Origin: Actinacidiphila paucisporea
Lineage (GTDB): Bacteria > Actinomycetota > Actinomycetes > Streptomycetales > Streptomycetaceae
Direction of reading: 5' to 3'
DNA: 64,000 bases
Assembly (NCBI RefSeq): GCF_900142575.1
Contig: NZ_FRBI01000005.1
Span: 186,001-250,000, forward strand
Made by a program: the position numbers and the translations under genes. Shown here piece after piece: positions 8,409-21,043 of this stretch (its first letter is position 1; each line of letters starts with the position of its first letter). The notes under the pieces were generated by a model. It saw only the letters and a program-made list of their open reading frames with translations. It was not told where the DNA came from and made no database searches.

Positions 8409-8738
8409 TCACGCTCGGAGGACCCCCTGCATCCGTGGGTCGGATCCCTCTACGAGGTCGGCCAGGCTTGCCAGAGGTGTAGTCACGGGCCAGGGCACGC
8501 GCTCGTCGTGCCCGCTCCAGGTCAGGTGGACGACGGCCCAGGGGAAGGGGCGGTCGTCCACACGGAACAGGACGTCGTCACACCCCTCGCACCGTGCCGT
8601 CGCTGAAAACGTCGCGCCGCGCAACTGATGCGACGGAGACAGCTCGCGCGTCAACTCGGCGTCCAGGCCCTGCATGCCGTTGTCCGGCACCCACCATGGA
8701 GCCGGGAGCTGTGAAGGGTCACTCGGTGTCCAGGGCAT
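8409..8738 (-). CDS. Hypothetical protein, 109 residues
   Basis: Soluble, Trp/Pro-rich at the N-terminus, with a CEGCDD motif (possible metal-binding Cys pair) at about residue 50 and VVHLTWSGHDERVPWPVTTPL near the middle. I recall similar small uncharacterised proteins in Streptomyces but cannot name a function. The start ATG 8738 has CAGGAT about 9 nt upstream. Its 5' end faces the S1-domain remnant across about 18 bp. Confidence 0.6.
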   Translation of the reverse strand: MPWTPSDPSQLPAPWWVPDNGMQGLDAELTRELSPSHQLRGATFSATARCEGCDDVLFRVDDRPFPWAVVHLTWSGHDERVPWPVTTPLASLADLVEGSDPRMQGVLRA

Positions 8739-8755
8739 GGCCGCATCCTGCCAGA

Positions 8756-8989
8756 GTGATCCGGGTACGACGACGGGTCACGAAACTGATCCCGTTCGGC
8801 GTCTTCGTTGCGGTGGCCGACGGGGTCGAAGGGCTGATCCACCTCCGAGAGCTCGACCTGGAGCCACTGGACGCCCCGGAGGACGCGTTCCACGTCGGTG
8901 ACGAGGTCACCGTCCTCGTCGCCGAGATCGACCGCGAGCGCCGCAGGCTGGCCCTCTCCCGCCGCCGGATACCGCCCCCTCGGCAGTGA
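8756..8989 (+). pseudogene. S1 RNA-binding domain remnant
   Basis: From about 8756 the frame reads as an almost complete S1 domain: VTKLIPFGVFVAVADGVEGL, then IHLRELDL, FHVGDEVTVLVAEIDRE and RRLALSRRR. The first strand of the OB fold is poor and no ribosome-binding site precedes the possible GTG at 8756. Upstream sequence in this frame is non-coding and belongs to the opposite-strand gene. I infer a 5'-truncated fragment of a larger S1 protein; a 77-residue stand-alone S1 protein is less likely. Confidence 0.55.
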
Positions 8990-9041
8990 TCCGAGCACGT
9001 GGGCCGCGGCCAGATGTGTACAGAATGTGTACCGGACGCCT

Positions 9042-9076
9042 GCGGCCCCCTCACCCGAGCTGGGCGAGAGGGCCGC
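9042..9076 (-). terminator. Hairpin downstream of tRNA-Ala
   Basis: GCGGCCCCCTC (9042-9052) pairs with GAGAGGGCCGC (9066-9076) with one mismatch, and the loop CCC/GGG can pair further. It lies 20 bp beyond the 3' end of the minus-strand tRNA gene. Confidence 0.65.
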
Positions 9077-9095
9077 TGACCTGCGTAGATCCTTG

Positions 9096-9168
9096 TGGAG
9101 CCTAGGAGATTCGAACTCCTGACATCTGCCTTGCAAAGGCAGCGCTCTACCAACTGAGCTAAGGCCCC
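9096..9168 (-). tRNA. tRNA-Ala(TGC)
   Basis: On the minus strand a 73-nt cloverleaf runs from GGGGCCT to AGGCTCC plus discriminator A. The D-arm is AGCTCAGTTGGTAGAGC, the anticodon loop has TGC (plus strand 9133-9135), and the T-arm holds GTTCGAATC. CCA is not encoded. The 3' end faces the accessory region (1-9.1 kb), so this tRNA is a plausible integration target. Confidence 0.97.
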
Positions 9169-9271
9169 GCGTCGGAAAACAGCGTACCGGGTCGGGTGGG
9201 GTGGGCCGTACCGGAATTGGGGGCGCCTAGGATGGTTTGCGGATTCGCAGGCGCAAATATGGGGAGTGGGT

Positions 9272-9841
9272 ATGGACGGCTCGGGGCAGGGTGGTGCGGG
9301 GCAGGGCGCCGTGGGCCGGGCCGGGGAGGCCAGGGAGTTGCAGCGGGGGTGGTACGGGGAGCCGTTGGGGGAGTTGTTCCAGCGGCTGATCGGGGACCTC
9401 GGGCTCAACCAGGCGCGGCTGGCCGCGGTGCTCGGGCTGTCCGCGCCGATGCTGTCGCAGCTCAAGAGCGGGCAGCGGGCCAAGATCGGGAATCCGGCGG
9501 TGGTGCAGCGGCTGCAGGCGCTGCAGGAGCTGGCCTGGCAGGTGGCGGAGGGGCGCACCGGGGCGCTGGAGGCGGCGGCCAGGATGGACGAGATCCGCGA
9601 GTCTGCGGGCTCCTCCCTGCTCGGCACGACGTCGCATTCCCTGGCCTCGGAGACGGCCGCGCCCCGGCAGGTGGTGCGCGGCGTCCAGGAGGTGCTGCGG
9701 TCGGTCGCGTCCGCCGAGGAGATCGAACAGGCCGCCCACTCCCTCGCGCCGGACCATCCCGGACTGGCAGAGTTCCTTCGTGTGTACGGAGCCGGGCGGA
9801 CCAGTGAGGCCGTCGCCCACTACGAGGCGCACAGGGACTGA
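9272..9841 (+). CDS. Helix-turn-helix DNA-binding protein paired with the downstream kinase
   Basis: 189 residues. The segment GDLGLNQARLAAVLGLSAPMLSQLKSG (about 45-71) is a clear helix-turn-helix, followed by a helical region (VVQRLQALQELAWQVAEG). The rest is an Ala/Glu-rich helical tail. ATG 9272 is preferred over GTG 9266 because GGGGAG lies 5 nt before it. The Ser/Thr kinase starts 39 bp downstream in the same direction. This HTH-kinase pair is common in Streptomyces, so the protein may be a kinase substrate or regulate the pair; that is inference. Confidence 0.85.
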   Translation: MDGSGQGGAGQGAVGRAGEARELQRGWYGEPLGELFQRLIGDLGLNQARLAAVLGLSAPMLSQLKSGQRAKIGNPAVVQRLQALQELAWQVAEGRTGALEAAARMDEIRESAGSSLLGTTSHSLASETAAPRQVVRGVQEVLRSVASAEEIEQAAHSLAPDHPGLAEFLRVYGAGRTSEAVAHYEAHRD

Positions 9842-9880
9842 CGACGGCAGGCACGGCGAGCAGGGGGAGAGCGGTACGCC

Positions 9881-11170
9881 ATGGGTGAGGTCTTCGCAGG
9901 CCGTTACGAGCTGGTGGACCCGATCGGGCGCGGCGGGGCGGGCGCGGTCTGGCGGGCCTGGGACCAGCGGCGGCGCCGCTATGTGGCCGCGAAGGTGCTC
10001 CAGCAGAGCGACGCCCACGCGCTGCTGCGCTTCGTCCGCGAGCAGGCGATGCGGATCGACCACCCGCATGTGCTGGCGCCGGCGAGCTGGGCGGCCGACG
10101 ACGACAAGGTCCTGTTCACCATGGACCTGGTGCACGGCGGCTCGCTGTCCCATCTGATCGGCGACTACGGGCCGCTGCCGCCGCGCTATGTGTGCGTGCT
10201 GGTCGACCAGTTGCTCTCCGGGCTGCAGGCGGTGCACTCCGAGGGGATCATCCACCGCGACATCAAGCCGGCGAACATCCTGCTAGAGGCGACCGGCACC
10301 GGCGCCCCGCACGTACGGCTGTCGGACTTCGGCATCGCCATGCGCAAGGGTGAGCCGCGGCTGACCGACGCGGATTTCGTGGTCGGCACACCGGGGTATT
10401 TCGCCCCTGAGCAGATGATGGGTGCGGAGCCCGACGTCCCCGCCGACCTGTACGCGGTCGGCCTGGTCTCCCTCTACCTGCTGAGTGGGCAGCGGCCGGA
10501 CGCCCGCGCCATCGCGGAGCGCTTCCTCTCCGGCGGGGTGCCGCCCGCGCCGATCGGGGTGCCCGACGCGCTGTGGCAGGTCATCGGGGCGCTGCTGCAG
10601 CCCGATCCGCGGGCCAGGTTCCGTACCGCCACCGGGGCGCGCAAGGCCCTCGCGGGAGCCGTCGAGCTGCTTCCCGAGCCGCCGCCGGGGGAGGAACCGG
10701 TGGAGATCTTCGACCAGATCGGGCCGCTGCCCGAGGGCTTCGGCCCCGACGGCCCCCTCCCCTCGGGGCCGAGGACGACCGGAGCCGCGGCCGTGCACCC
10801 CGAGCCGGGACCCGTACGCCCGCAGGCGCCCCCGGCACCGCCGCGGCAGGCACCGGAGCCGGAGCCCGGTTACGTGTCGCCGACGGCCGGCTATCCGCTG
10901 GCGGCCCCAGCGCACCCGCCGACCAGGACCGACGTCCCGGTCCCGGCGGGCCCCCAGCCGCCCGCGCCCATCCCGCTGCCCATGCCGATGCCGACGGTGC
11001 CGGTCCCGCAGCCGCAAGCCGCCCCGCCAGCGCCTGTGCCGGCCGCCGCCGGGACCGCGCCGCCCGCCCGCACACGCCGACCGGGACCACCCCCCACCGT
11101 GGTGATCCCGGTTCTCGTGCTGGCCGCGATCTGCTTCGCGGTCGGCATCTACGCGCTGGCCTCCGGCTGA
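9881..11170 (+). CDS. Eukaryotic-type Ser/Thr protein kinase with C-terminal membrane anchor
   Basis: 429 residues. Kinase domain about 8-260: glycine loop GRGGAGAVW (16-24), VAAKVL with Lys38, HRDIKPAN with catalytic Asp127, DFG at 149-151, and GTPGYFAPE (169-177). It is followed by about 130 residues rich in Pro/Ala and a single C-terminal transmembrane helix (VVIPVLVLAAICFAVGIYAL) with almost nothing after it. The catalytic domain thus lies in the cytoplasm, tail-anchored, with no extracellular sensor. All catalytic residues are intact. It lies directly after the HTH gene and converges on the secreted-protein pair, with only 10 bp between stops. Confidence 0.93.
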   Translation: MGEVFAGRYELVDPIGRGGAGAVWRAWDQRRRRYVAAKVLQQSDAHALLRFVREQAMRIDHPHVLAPASWAADDDKVLFTMDLVHGGSLSHLIGDYGPLPPRYVCVLVDQLLSGLQAVHSEGIIHRDIKPANILLEATGTGAPHVRLSDFGIAMRKGEPRLTDADFVVGTPGYFAPEQMMGAEPDVPADLYAVGLVSLYLLSGQRPDARAIAERFLSGGVPPAPIGVPDALWQVIGALLQPDPRARFRTATGARKALAGAVELLPEPPPGEEPVEIFDQIGPLPEGFGPDGPLPSGPRTTGAAAVHPEPGPVRPQAPPAPPRQAPEPEPGYVSPTAGYPLAAPAHPPTRTDVPVPAGPQPPAPIPLPMPMPTVPVPQPQAAPPAPVPAAAGTAPPARTRRPGPPPTVVIPVLVLAAICFAVGIYALASG

Positions 11171-11180
11171 CGCCGGCCCG

Positions 11181-12653
11181 TCACCAGGACGGCGGCGGCC
11201 CGAAGCCGGATCGCGGCGGCGACGGCTGCGTCACGGCGTCCTGCACGGCCGCCGCCCGGCGCCGGGCGGTCAGGGTCCAGACGGCGAGCGACAGGACGAG
11301 CACCGTGCCCGCGCCGAGCGCGGCGAAGCCCAGGAACCGCTTCGCCGACTCGCCCGACGCGGAGGGCCCGGCGGACTGCGGCGCCCCGTTCGCCGCCGAC
11401 ACGTCGTGCGCGTCGACGCCGATCCCGGCGGCCTTCGGGTCCCCGTCGTAGTCGGGCGCGGCCTGGGCGGTGCCCGAGACGTCGACCCGCAGCGTCACGG
11501 GCACGGCGCCGCCGGTCTCCTTGGCCACGTCCGGGTGGACGGAGACGGCGAAGTAGTACCAGCCGGCGTAGCGGACCCGCGCCACGTCGCTGTCGTCGGC
11601 CGCGCGGTTGGCGTACGAGACCGGCGCCAGCTGCTCGTGCAGGGAGGTCGGGGTGCCCTCGTAGAGGTGCTCCTGGTCGTCGATCAGCTGGCGAACCGGG
11701 CTGTACGCGGCCAGCCGCACCCCGGAGATCACGAAGCCGGCGCTGTCGATGGTCTGGACGCTGGAGAAGTCCGAGAAGACGGTGGCCTGCTGGCCCCAGT
11801 CGACCGGGACCTTGTAGAACCGGGTCTCACCGGGGAGCACCTTGTCCTTCCAGATACCGGTCTTGACCGCCGCCGCGGTGTCGAACGACGTGCCGCCGCG
11901 GGCCTGTTGCGCAGTTCCGCTGGTCAGCGGGGTCGGTGAGGCGGTGCCGGTGCCCTTCGGCGCGTGCCCGGCCGCGGCGCCGGACTTGAGCGGCGGTTCG
12001 AGCACAAGGCGCAGCTCCAGCGGCCAGACGCCCGGGTCGGAGGTGCCGTTGCTGGTGCGGTGGACGGACAGGTCGTACTGGTTGGCGTCCTGGCAGGAGG
12101 AGTCGACGCCGATCAGCCGGGACACCGCGCTGCCCACCGGGCGCACGGCGCCGTCGTCCCTGAAGTGCGCGTCGACGCTGTCGCAGGTGTCGCCGTCGGC
12201 GCTCACCAGCTTCAGCTCGATGCCGTCGCCGTAGGCCACCCGGGTGCCCGGCGCGGGAAGGGCGAAGGCGGAGGCGTAGGCGGAGGACTTGTCGACCAGC
12301 GTGATGCCGTAGATACGGGTCTCGCCGACCTTGATGGTGTCGCGGTAGGTGACGCCCGGCCGCATCGCGGGCGCGTCAGCGGTGGTGGCCGCGCCGGCGA
12401 TCACCTGGCCCTGCGGTTGCCACGTCGCGGGCGCTCCCGGTCCTGGAGTGCCGTCGGCGGCGGCCGGCCCGCCCTGGACGCCCTGGAGCGCGGTGAGCGC
12501 CAGCAGCGCGGCCACCGCCGTGTACACGCCGCGCCTGCTCACCGCCGCGAAGGTGCGGCGCTTCGCGGCCGGCGTCCTCGACGCGGTACGTATACCGAGC
12601 TTTTGCGCCGCCGCGGTGCACGTACCGCGCTTCGTCGAACCGTCCCGCCTCAT
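11181..12653 (-). CDS. Secreted, C-terminally anchored protein without VWA domain (paralogue of its upstream neighbour)
   Basis: 490 residues. The N-terminus is long and basic, followed by a hydrophobic segment (GVYTAVAALLALTALQGVQG) typical of an export signal. The C-terminus has one membrane helix (FLGFAALGAGTVLVLSLAVW) and a short basic tail. Two beta-rich modules contain YRDTIKVGETRIYGITL, AYGDGIELKLVS and LPGETRFYKVPVDWGQQ. These match modules in the VWA protein upstream almost phrase for phrase, so the two are paralogues. Cys residues in DGDTCDS and DSSCQD suggest a disulfide. The start overlaps the VWA stop as ATGA (12650-12653), indicating translational coupling. Role unknown; a surface complex with its neighbour is inferred. 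Confidence 0.85.
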   Translation of the reverse strand: MRRDGSTKRGTCTAAAQKLGIRTASRTPAAKRRTFAAVSRRGVYTAVAALLALTALQGVQGGPAAADGTPGPGAPATWQPQGQVIAGAATTADAPAMRPGVTYRDTIKVGETRIYGITLVDKSSAYASAFALPAPGTRVAYGDGIELKLVSADGDTCDSVDAHFRDDGAVRPVGSAVSRLIGVDSSCQDANQYDLSVHRTSNGTSDPGVWPLELRLVLEPPLKSGAAAGHAPKGTGTASPTPLTSGTAQQARGGTSFDTAAAVKTGIWKDKVLPGETRFYKVPVDWGQQATVFSDFSSVQTIDSAGFVISGVRLAAYSPVRQLIDDQEHLYEGTPTSLHEQLAPVSYANRAADDSDVARVRYAGWYYFAVSVHPDVAKETGGAVPVTLRVDVSGTAQAAPDYDGDPKAAGIGVDAHDVSAANGAPQSAGPSASGESAKRFLGFAALGAGTVLVLSLAVWTLTARRRAAAVQDAVTQPSPPRSGFGPPPSW

Positions 12654-14638
12654 GCCCCACCCCTTGTCGTACGGCTCCGCGGGCGGTGCGCCAGCGCCAC
12701 CGCTCCTATCCCGGCGAGCGCGACGGCGCCGCCCGTACCCGCTGCCACCAGGTCCATGCCTCTGAGGCCGCCTCCGGAAGCCGTCTCCTTGGCCGCCATG
12801 CCCGAACCGCCCTTGCCGTCGCCCTGTACGTCGGCTCGGCCATCTGCGTCGGCTCGGCCATCTGCGTCGGCTTGGCCCTGTGCGCCGCCCTGCGCCTTGC
12901 CGTCGGCGGCCAGCGCGGGGGCCTGGTACTGCGGTCCGGCCAGTTCCGTGCCGGTGACATCGACCCGCAGGATCACCCCGACCGCGGTGTTCTTCGCGAG
13001 CCGGGCGGCGTCCGGGCCGAGGCCGACCGCGATCCAGTAGTCGCCCGCGCTGTGGACGGGGGCCGCGTCGCGGTCGGTCACCCAGCGGTTGGTCCAGGTC
13101 ACCGGCACTGTGCCGAGCCCGACCGACACCGGCGTACCGCTGTAGGAGCGGTTGACGCGCGCGTCCGAGGCACTCTCGACGCGCAGCCGGCCCGGTGCGT
13201 AGGCGGTGGTCGTCACGAAGGTCGACGTGCTGGACGAGGCGCCGCCGAGCAGCGGCTCGTTGGCGAATTCGGCCGCGTAGGTGAGCTGCTGGCCCCAGCC
13301 GACGTGCACCTTGTAGTAGCGGGTCTGCCCGGGCAGCAGCCGGTCGCGCCAGACGCCCTTGGCGACCGCCGTGGCGTCGTTGAAGCCCGTGCCGCCGGCC
13401 AGGTCCTTCGGGGCGCCTGTCAGCGGCGCGGGTGCCGTGCCGTAGTCGGTCCTGGCGGCCGCGGCGACCGTGCCCGCGGGCAGCGGCGTCTCGTTGTCGA
13501 AGCGCAGCTCGACCGGCCAGCGGCTGCGGTCCGAGGTGACCGCCGTGGTGCGGTGCACCGAGAACAGATAGCGGCCGGCCCTGTCGCAGCCGTCCTTGCC
13601 GTCCCGGGTCGGCACCCGGTTCACCGCGCCGGTCAGCGTCATCGCGCCTTCGTCCTGGCCGAAGTGCGTGGAGTCCGAGTCGCAGGTGTAGCCGTACGCG
13701 CCGGTCCCGGCCAGCTTGAGCTCGATACCGTCGCCGTAGTCGACCGGCACACCCGGCTGCGGGACCGCCGTCGCGGACAGGTCGGCGGTGCTCGCCGCGT
13801 CCAGGGTGGCGGCATACCACCGGGTCTCGCCGGGGCCGATGGTGTCGGTGTACTGCCCGGGGCCTATTGCCGCGGCTTTCGCCGGGCTCGCCCCGCCGGT
13901 CACCGGGTCGCCCGCCATGCGGTAGGCGTCGGCGCTCAGTTGCGAGGCGCGGACCAGCTGGCGGGCGAGGGCGGCGGCGTCCGGGGCGTCGTAATAGGCG
14001 CCGTGCCCGGCCTTCGCGATGCACTCCAGTTCGTCGCGTGCCGCGCCCTTGACCTGGAAGCCGACCGTGTCGATCCGCAGGTCGAGGCCGTCACCCGCGA
14101 GGCTCGCCGCCACTTCGCAGGGCTTGGGGGCGCCGCAGTTGGACTCGCCGTCGGAGATGAGCAGGACGGTCCGCCGCCCCCGCGCTGGCAGGTCTGCCGC
14201 CGCCCGGGTGAGGGCGAGCGCGGTGGGGGTGTCGCCCTTTGGCTGTACGGCGTCCACCGCCTGCTTCATCGCGGCCCTGTCCAGTGCGGTGACGGGCTGG
14301 GCCAGCGAGGTGTCGTCGCAGCCGTGGGCCTTGCCTGCGCCGTAGACCCGCAGCCCGGTCGGGTAGCCGTCGGGCAGCCCGTCCACGACCGAGCCGACGG
14401 CAGTGCGGGCCGACTCGATCCTGGTGTGCCCGGAGCCGTCGGGGCCCGCCATGGAGCCGGAGGAGTCCAGCACCATGATCAGGCTGCCGTCCTGGCTCCC
14501 CGCCACGGGCGGCGCCGCCCACGCCGCTGTCGCGGGGAGCAGGGCCGCCGCCGCGAGCCCCGTGAGTGCCGCGATCAGCAGCCCCGCAGCCGGCCGCGGC
14601 AGCGGCCGCCGCCTCGGCGGTGGTCGTCGTCGTCCCAT
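12650..14638 (-). CDS. Secreted von Willebrand factor A-domain protein with C-terminal anchor
   Basis: 662 residues. Signal peptide at about 1-41 (basic start, then LLIAALTGLAAAALLPATAAWA). VWA domain at about 50-230 with an intact MIDAS motif DSSGSMAG, a downstream Thr in KGDTPTALAL and Asp in LLISDGES. It is followed by two beta-modules (GETRWYAATL, DYGDGIELKLAG, LPGQTRYYKVHVGWGQQ), a low-complexity Gly/Ala/Asp-rich spacer, and a membrane helix (LVAAGTGGAVALAGIGAVAL) with a basic tail. It probably binds metal and a protein partner outside the cell. A pair of TTTGC-N4-GCAAA repeats lies 42 bp upstream of the start codon. It is the first gene of a two-gene unit. Confidence 0.9.
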   Translation of the reverse strand: MGRRRPPPRRRPLPRPAAGLLIAALTGLAAAALLPATAAWAAPPVAGSQDGSLIMVLDSSGSMAGPDGSGHTRIESARTAVGSVVDGLPDGYPTGLRVYGAGKAHGCDDTSLAQPVTALDRAAMKQAVDAVQPKGDTPTALALTRAAADLPARGRRTVLLISDGESNCGAPKPCEVAASLAGDGLDLRIDTVGFQVKGAARDELECIAKAGHGAYYDAPDAAALARQLVRASQLSADAYRMAGDPVTGGASPAKAAAIGPGQYTDTIGPGETRWYAATLDAASTADLSATAVPQPGVPVDYGDGIELKLAGTGAYGYTCDSDSTHFGQDEGAMTLTGAVNRVPTRDGKDGCDRAGRYLFSVHRTTAVTSDRSRWPVELRFDNETPLPAGTVAAAARTDYGTAPAPLTGAPKDLAGGTGFNDATAVAKGVWRDRLLPGQTRYYKVHVGWGQQLTYAAEFANEPLLGGASSSTSTFVTTTAYAPGRLRVESASDARVNRSYSGTPVSVGLGTVPVTWTNRWVTDRDAAPVHSAGDYWIAVGLGPDAARLAKNTAVGVILRVDVTGTELAGPQYQAPALAADGKAQGGAQGQADADGRADADGRADVQGDGKGGSGMAAKETASGGGLRGMDLVAAGTGGAVALAGIGAVALAHRPRSRTTRGGA

Positions 14639-14679
14639 GGCGCCACATCCCCCTCGTTACCGCACGACACGCCTCGTCG

Positions 14680-14714
14680 TTTGCTCAAGCAAAGTAATCA
14701 TTTGCTGGCGCAAA
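14680..14714. promoter_or_regulatory. Twin TTTGC-N4-GCAAA palindromes upstream of the VWA operon
   Basis: TTTGCTCAAGCAAA (14680-14693) and TTTGCTGGCGCAAA (14701-14714) are two copies of the same 14-bp dyad, starting exactly 21 bp apart, or two helical turns. This spacing suggests cooperative binding of two dimers of a regulator. It lies between the VWA start (14638) and the end of the DLW-39 gene. Confidence 0.65.
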
Positions 14715-14753
14715 CTCAAGCGGCTGCGGTCACGGTCCTGCAACAACGAAGGC

Positions 14754-14776
14754 CCCGGCCGCAGTGTGCGGCCGGG
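14754..14776 (-). terminator. Hairpin terminator after the DLW-39-type gene
   Basis: CCCGGCCGCA (14754-14763) and TGCGGCCGGG (14767-14776) form a perfect 10-bp stem with a 3-nt loop, 43 bp past the stop codon. On the minus strand it is followed by a moderately T-rich stretch. Confidence 0.7.
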
Positions 14777-14818
14777 ACCCGGGGCGGTCGCGGCACCTCG
14801 CGGTACCGCACCGCCGTC

Positions 14819-14959
14819 TCACACGTTCGCGCCGGAACCCGCCGGGACAGCGTCAGTGGCTTCCGTCCACAGGTCCTGCTCGGCGCGGTCCGCCTGAATC
14901 TGTCGGTACACGAACAGCCCGGCGACGGCGGCCAGTGCGACCAGGAGAAACTTCTTCAT
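14819..14959 (-). CDS. DLW-39-type small membrane protein, 46 residues
   Basis: Translation gives MKKFLLVALAAVAGLFVYRQ followed by IQADRAEQDLWTEATDAVPA and a short tail. This is the small actinobacterial family named for its DLW motif: one N-terminal membrane helix and a polar C-terminus containing AEQDLW. A very strong ribosome-binding site (AAGGAGGAGGT) precedes the ATG. It sits on the minus strand just downstream of tRNA-Ile, where Streptomyces usually carry it. Function unknown. Confidence 0.9.
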   Translation of the reverse strand: MKKFLLVALAAVAGLFVYRQIQADRAEQDLWTEATDAVPAGSGANV

Positions 14960-15074
14960 CGCGTGACCTCCTCCTTCATGGGTGGGGACAGCATCTGACG
15001 CGCCCGACTATACACAGCAGCCGATACCGAACGGTGACCTGATGTCGGCATGGCCGCCCGCGTCCACGGACGCC

Positions 15075-15110
15075 GGCGGACAGCGATACGCAGGCGGACA
15101 GCGATACGCG
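15075..15110. repeat. Tandem 18-bp direct repeat, two copies
   Basis: GGCGGACAGCGATACGCA (15075-15092) is followed at once by a copy differing only in the last base (15093-15110). Weaker GGCGGA-TA copies continue to about 15142. It lies between tRNA-Ile and the DLW-39 gene, so it may sit in the latter's 5' region. No function is evident. Confidence 0.7.
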
Positions 15111-15140
15111 CGCGGACGCGGAGGCGGATACACCGGCGGA

Positions 15141-15186
15141 TAGGAAAAAGGCCCTTCACCTACTCGATCGAGTAGGTGAAGGGCCT
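15141..15186 (-). terminator. Intrinsic terminator of tRNA-Ile (perfect 38-bp palindrome plus T-tract)
   Basis: 15149-15186 is a perfect palindrome with 19-bp arms starting AGGCCCTTCACCTACTCGA. On the minus strand it is followed by CTTTTTCCT (15141-15149). This is a textbook rho-independent terminator 8 bp beyond the tRNA 3' end, unusually perfect for a Streptomyces. Confidence 0.9.
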
Positions 15187-15193
15187 CACGCGG

Positions 15194-15267
15194 TGGGGCT
15201 ACCAGGACTTGAACCTGGGGCCTCTTCCTTATCAGGGAAGCGCTCTAACCGTCTGAGCTATAGCCCC
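15194..15267 (-). tRNA. tRNA-Ile(GAT)
   Basis: 74-nt minus-strand cloverleaf. Acceptor GGGGCTA pairs with TAGCCCC plus discriminator A, the D-arm is AGCTCAGACGGTTAGAGC, the anticodon loop CTGATAA gives GAT, and the T-arm contains GTTCAAGTC. CCA is not encoded. It lies downstream of gyrA, as in other Streptomyces. Confidence 0.97.
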
Positions 15268-15337
15268 GCGCTGCACCGAAAGATTAGCGCACGGCAGGCC
15301 ATGTCCCAAAATCGGTATCGCGCGGCACGCCCGCGAC

Positions 15338-16009
15338 CTACTCGTCCTCGGCCAGCGTCAGCTCGACGCCGCCCACGAAACCGGCCGACAGGTTGTAGAT
15401 GAAGGCGCCCAGCGTGGCCAGCGCGGTGGCCAGGACCACGTCGATGACCGAGATCACCGTGGTGAAGAGCATCACGCGGTTCAGCGACAGGAACGACACC
15501 AGGTCGAAACCGCCCTTGCCGCCCTGGTCCGAGGTGGTGGCGTCACTGATCGTGGAGCCGACGGTGCTGAATACGCCGATGGTGTCCAGCACCATCCACA
15601 GCACGGCCACCGCCACGATCGTGCAGATGCCCAGCGCGATGGACAGCAGGAAGCTGACCTTCATCACCGACCACGGGTCGGCCTTGGCGATCCGCAGCCG
15701 CGCCTTGCGGGTGCGCGGCACCGTCCTGGCGGCCGGGCGCGGCCGGCGCACGCCGGCGGCGGCCGGCGAGCCGTGCCCGCCCGACGTGCCGCCCGGCTTG
15801 GCCTGCCCGCGCCCGCCGTGCCCAGCGGTGGGCGTGGGTGCGGCGGTCGGCGGCGGTGGCGAATACGCCTGCGGCGGCTGGTGCGGCTGGGCCGGCTGGC
15901 GAGTGCCCGACACGGCGTAGTCCCCCTCATCCGGGCCGTTGAGGTTGGCGGAGCCACGGGCACCCCCGGACCTCCCGGCCCCACCCGCGGCGCCCGTGGC
16001 TCCACTCAC
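15338..16009 (-). CDS. DUF3566 membrane protein
   Basis: 223 residues. A disordered Gly/Pro/Ala-rich N-terminal 110 residues is followed by the conserved DUF3566 region, with RIAKADPWSVMKVSFLLSIA leading into one membrane helix and a second helix near LFTTVISVIDVVLATALATL. It ends in an acidic tail. It starts 3 bp after the gyrA stop, so it is translated from the gyrBA transcript. Actinobacteria, including mycobacteria, keep this gene next to gyrA. The molecular role is not known to me, though linkage to division-site proteins has been suggested in the family. Confidence 0.9.
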   Translation of the reverse strand: MSGATGAAGGAGRSGGARGSANLNGPDEGDYAVSGTRQPAQPHQPPQAYSPPPPTAAPTPTAGHGGRGQAKPGGTSGGHGSPAAAGVRRPRPAARTVPRTRKARLRIAKADPWSVMKVSFLLSIALGICTIVAVAVLWMVLDTIGVFSTVGSTISDATTSDQGGKGGFDLVSFLSLNRVMLFTTVISVIDVVLATALATLGAFIYNLSAGFVGGVELTLAEDE

Positions 16010-16012
16010 GGC

Positions 16013-18667
<2,655 letters not shown>

Positions 18668-18710
18668 CGCTGTCAGATTGTCCTTTCACACGGCCAAAGT
18701 GGGGGCCGAC

Positions 18711-21043
<2,333 letters not shown>

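Noticed and set aside
1..9095. Prophage or complete integrative element
   Set aside because: Only one shortened integrase is present; no excisionase, replication, transfer or structural genes, and no second att copy of the tRNA-Ala 3' end seen in the window.
12686..14998. 770-residue plus-strand frame across the VWA gene
   Set aside because: Arg/Gly/Val-rich composition without motifs; the minus-strand VWA protein has signal peptide, MIDAS and anchor.
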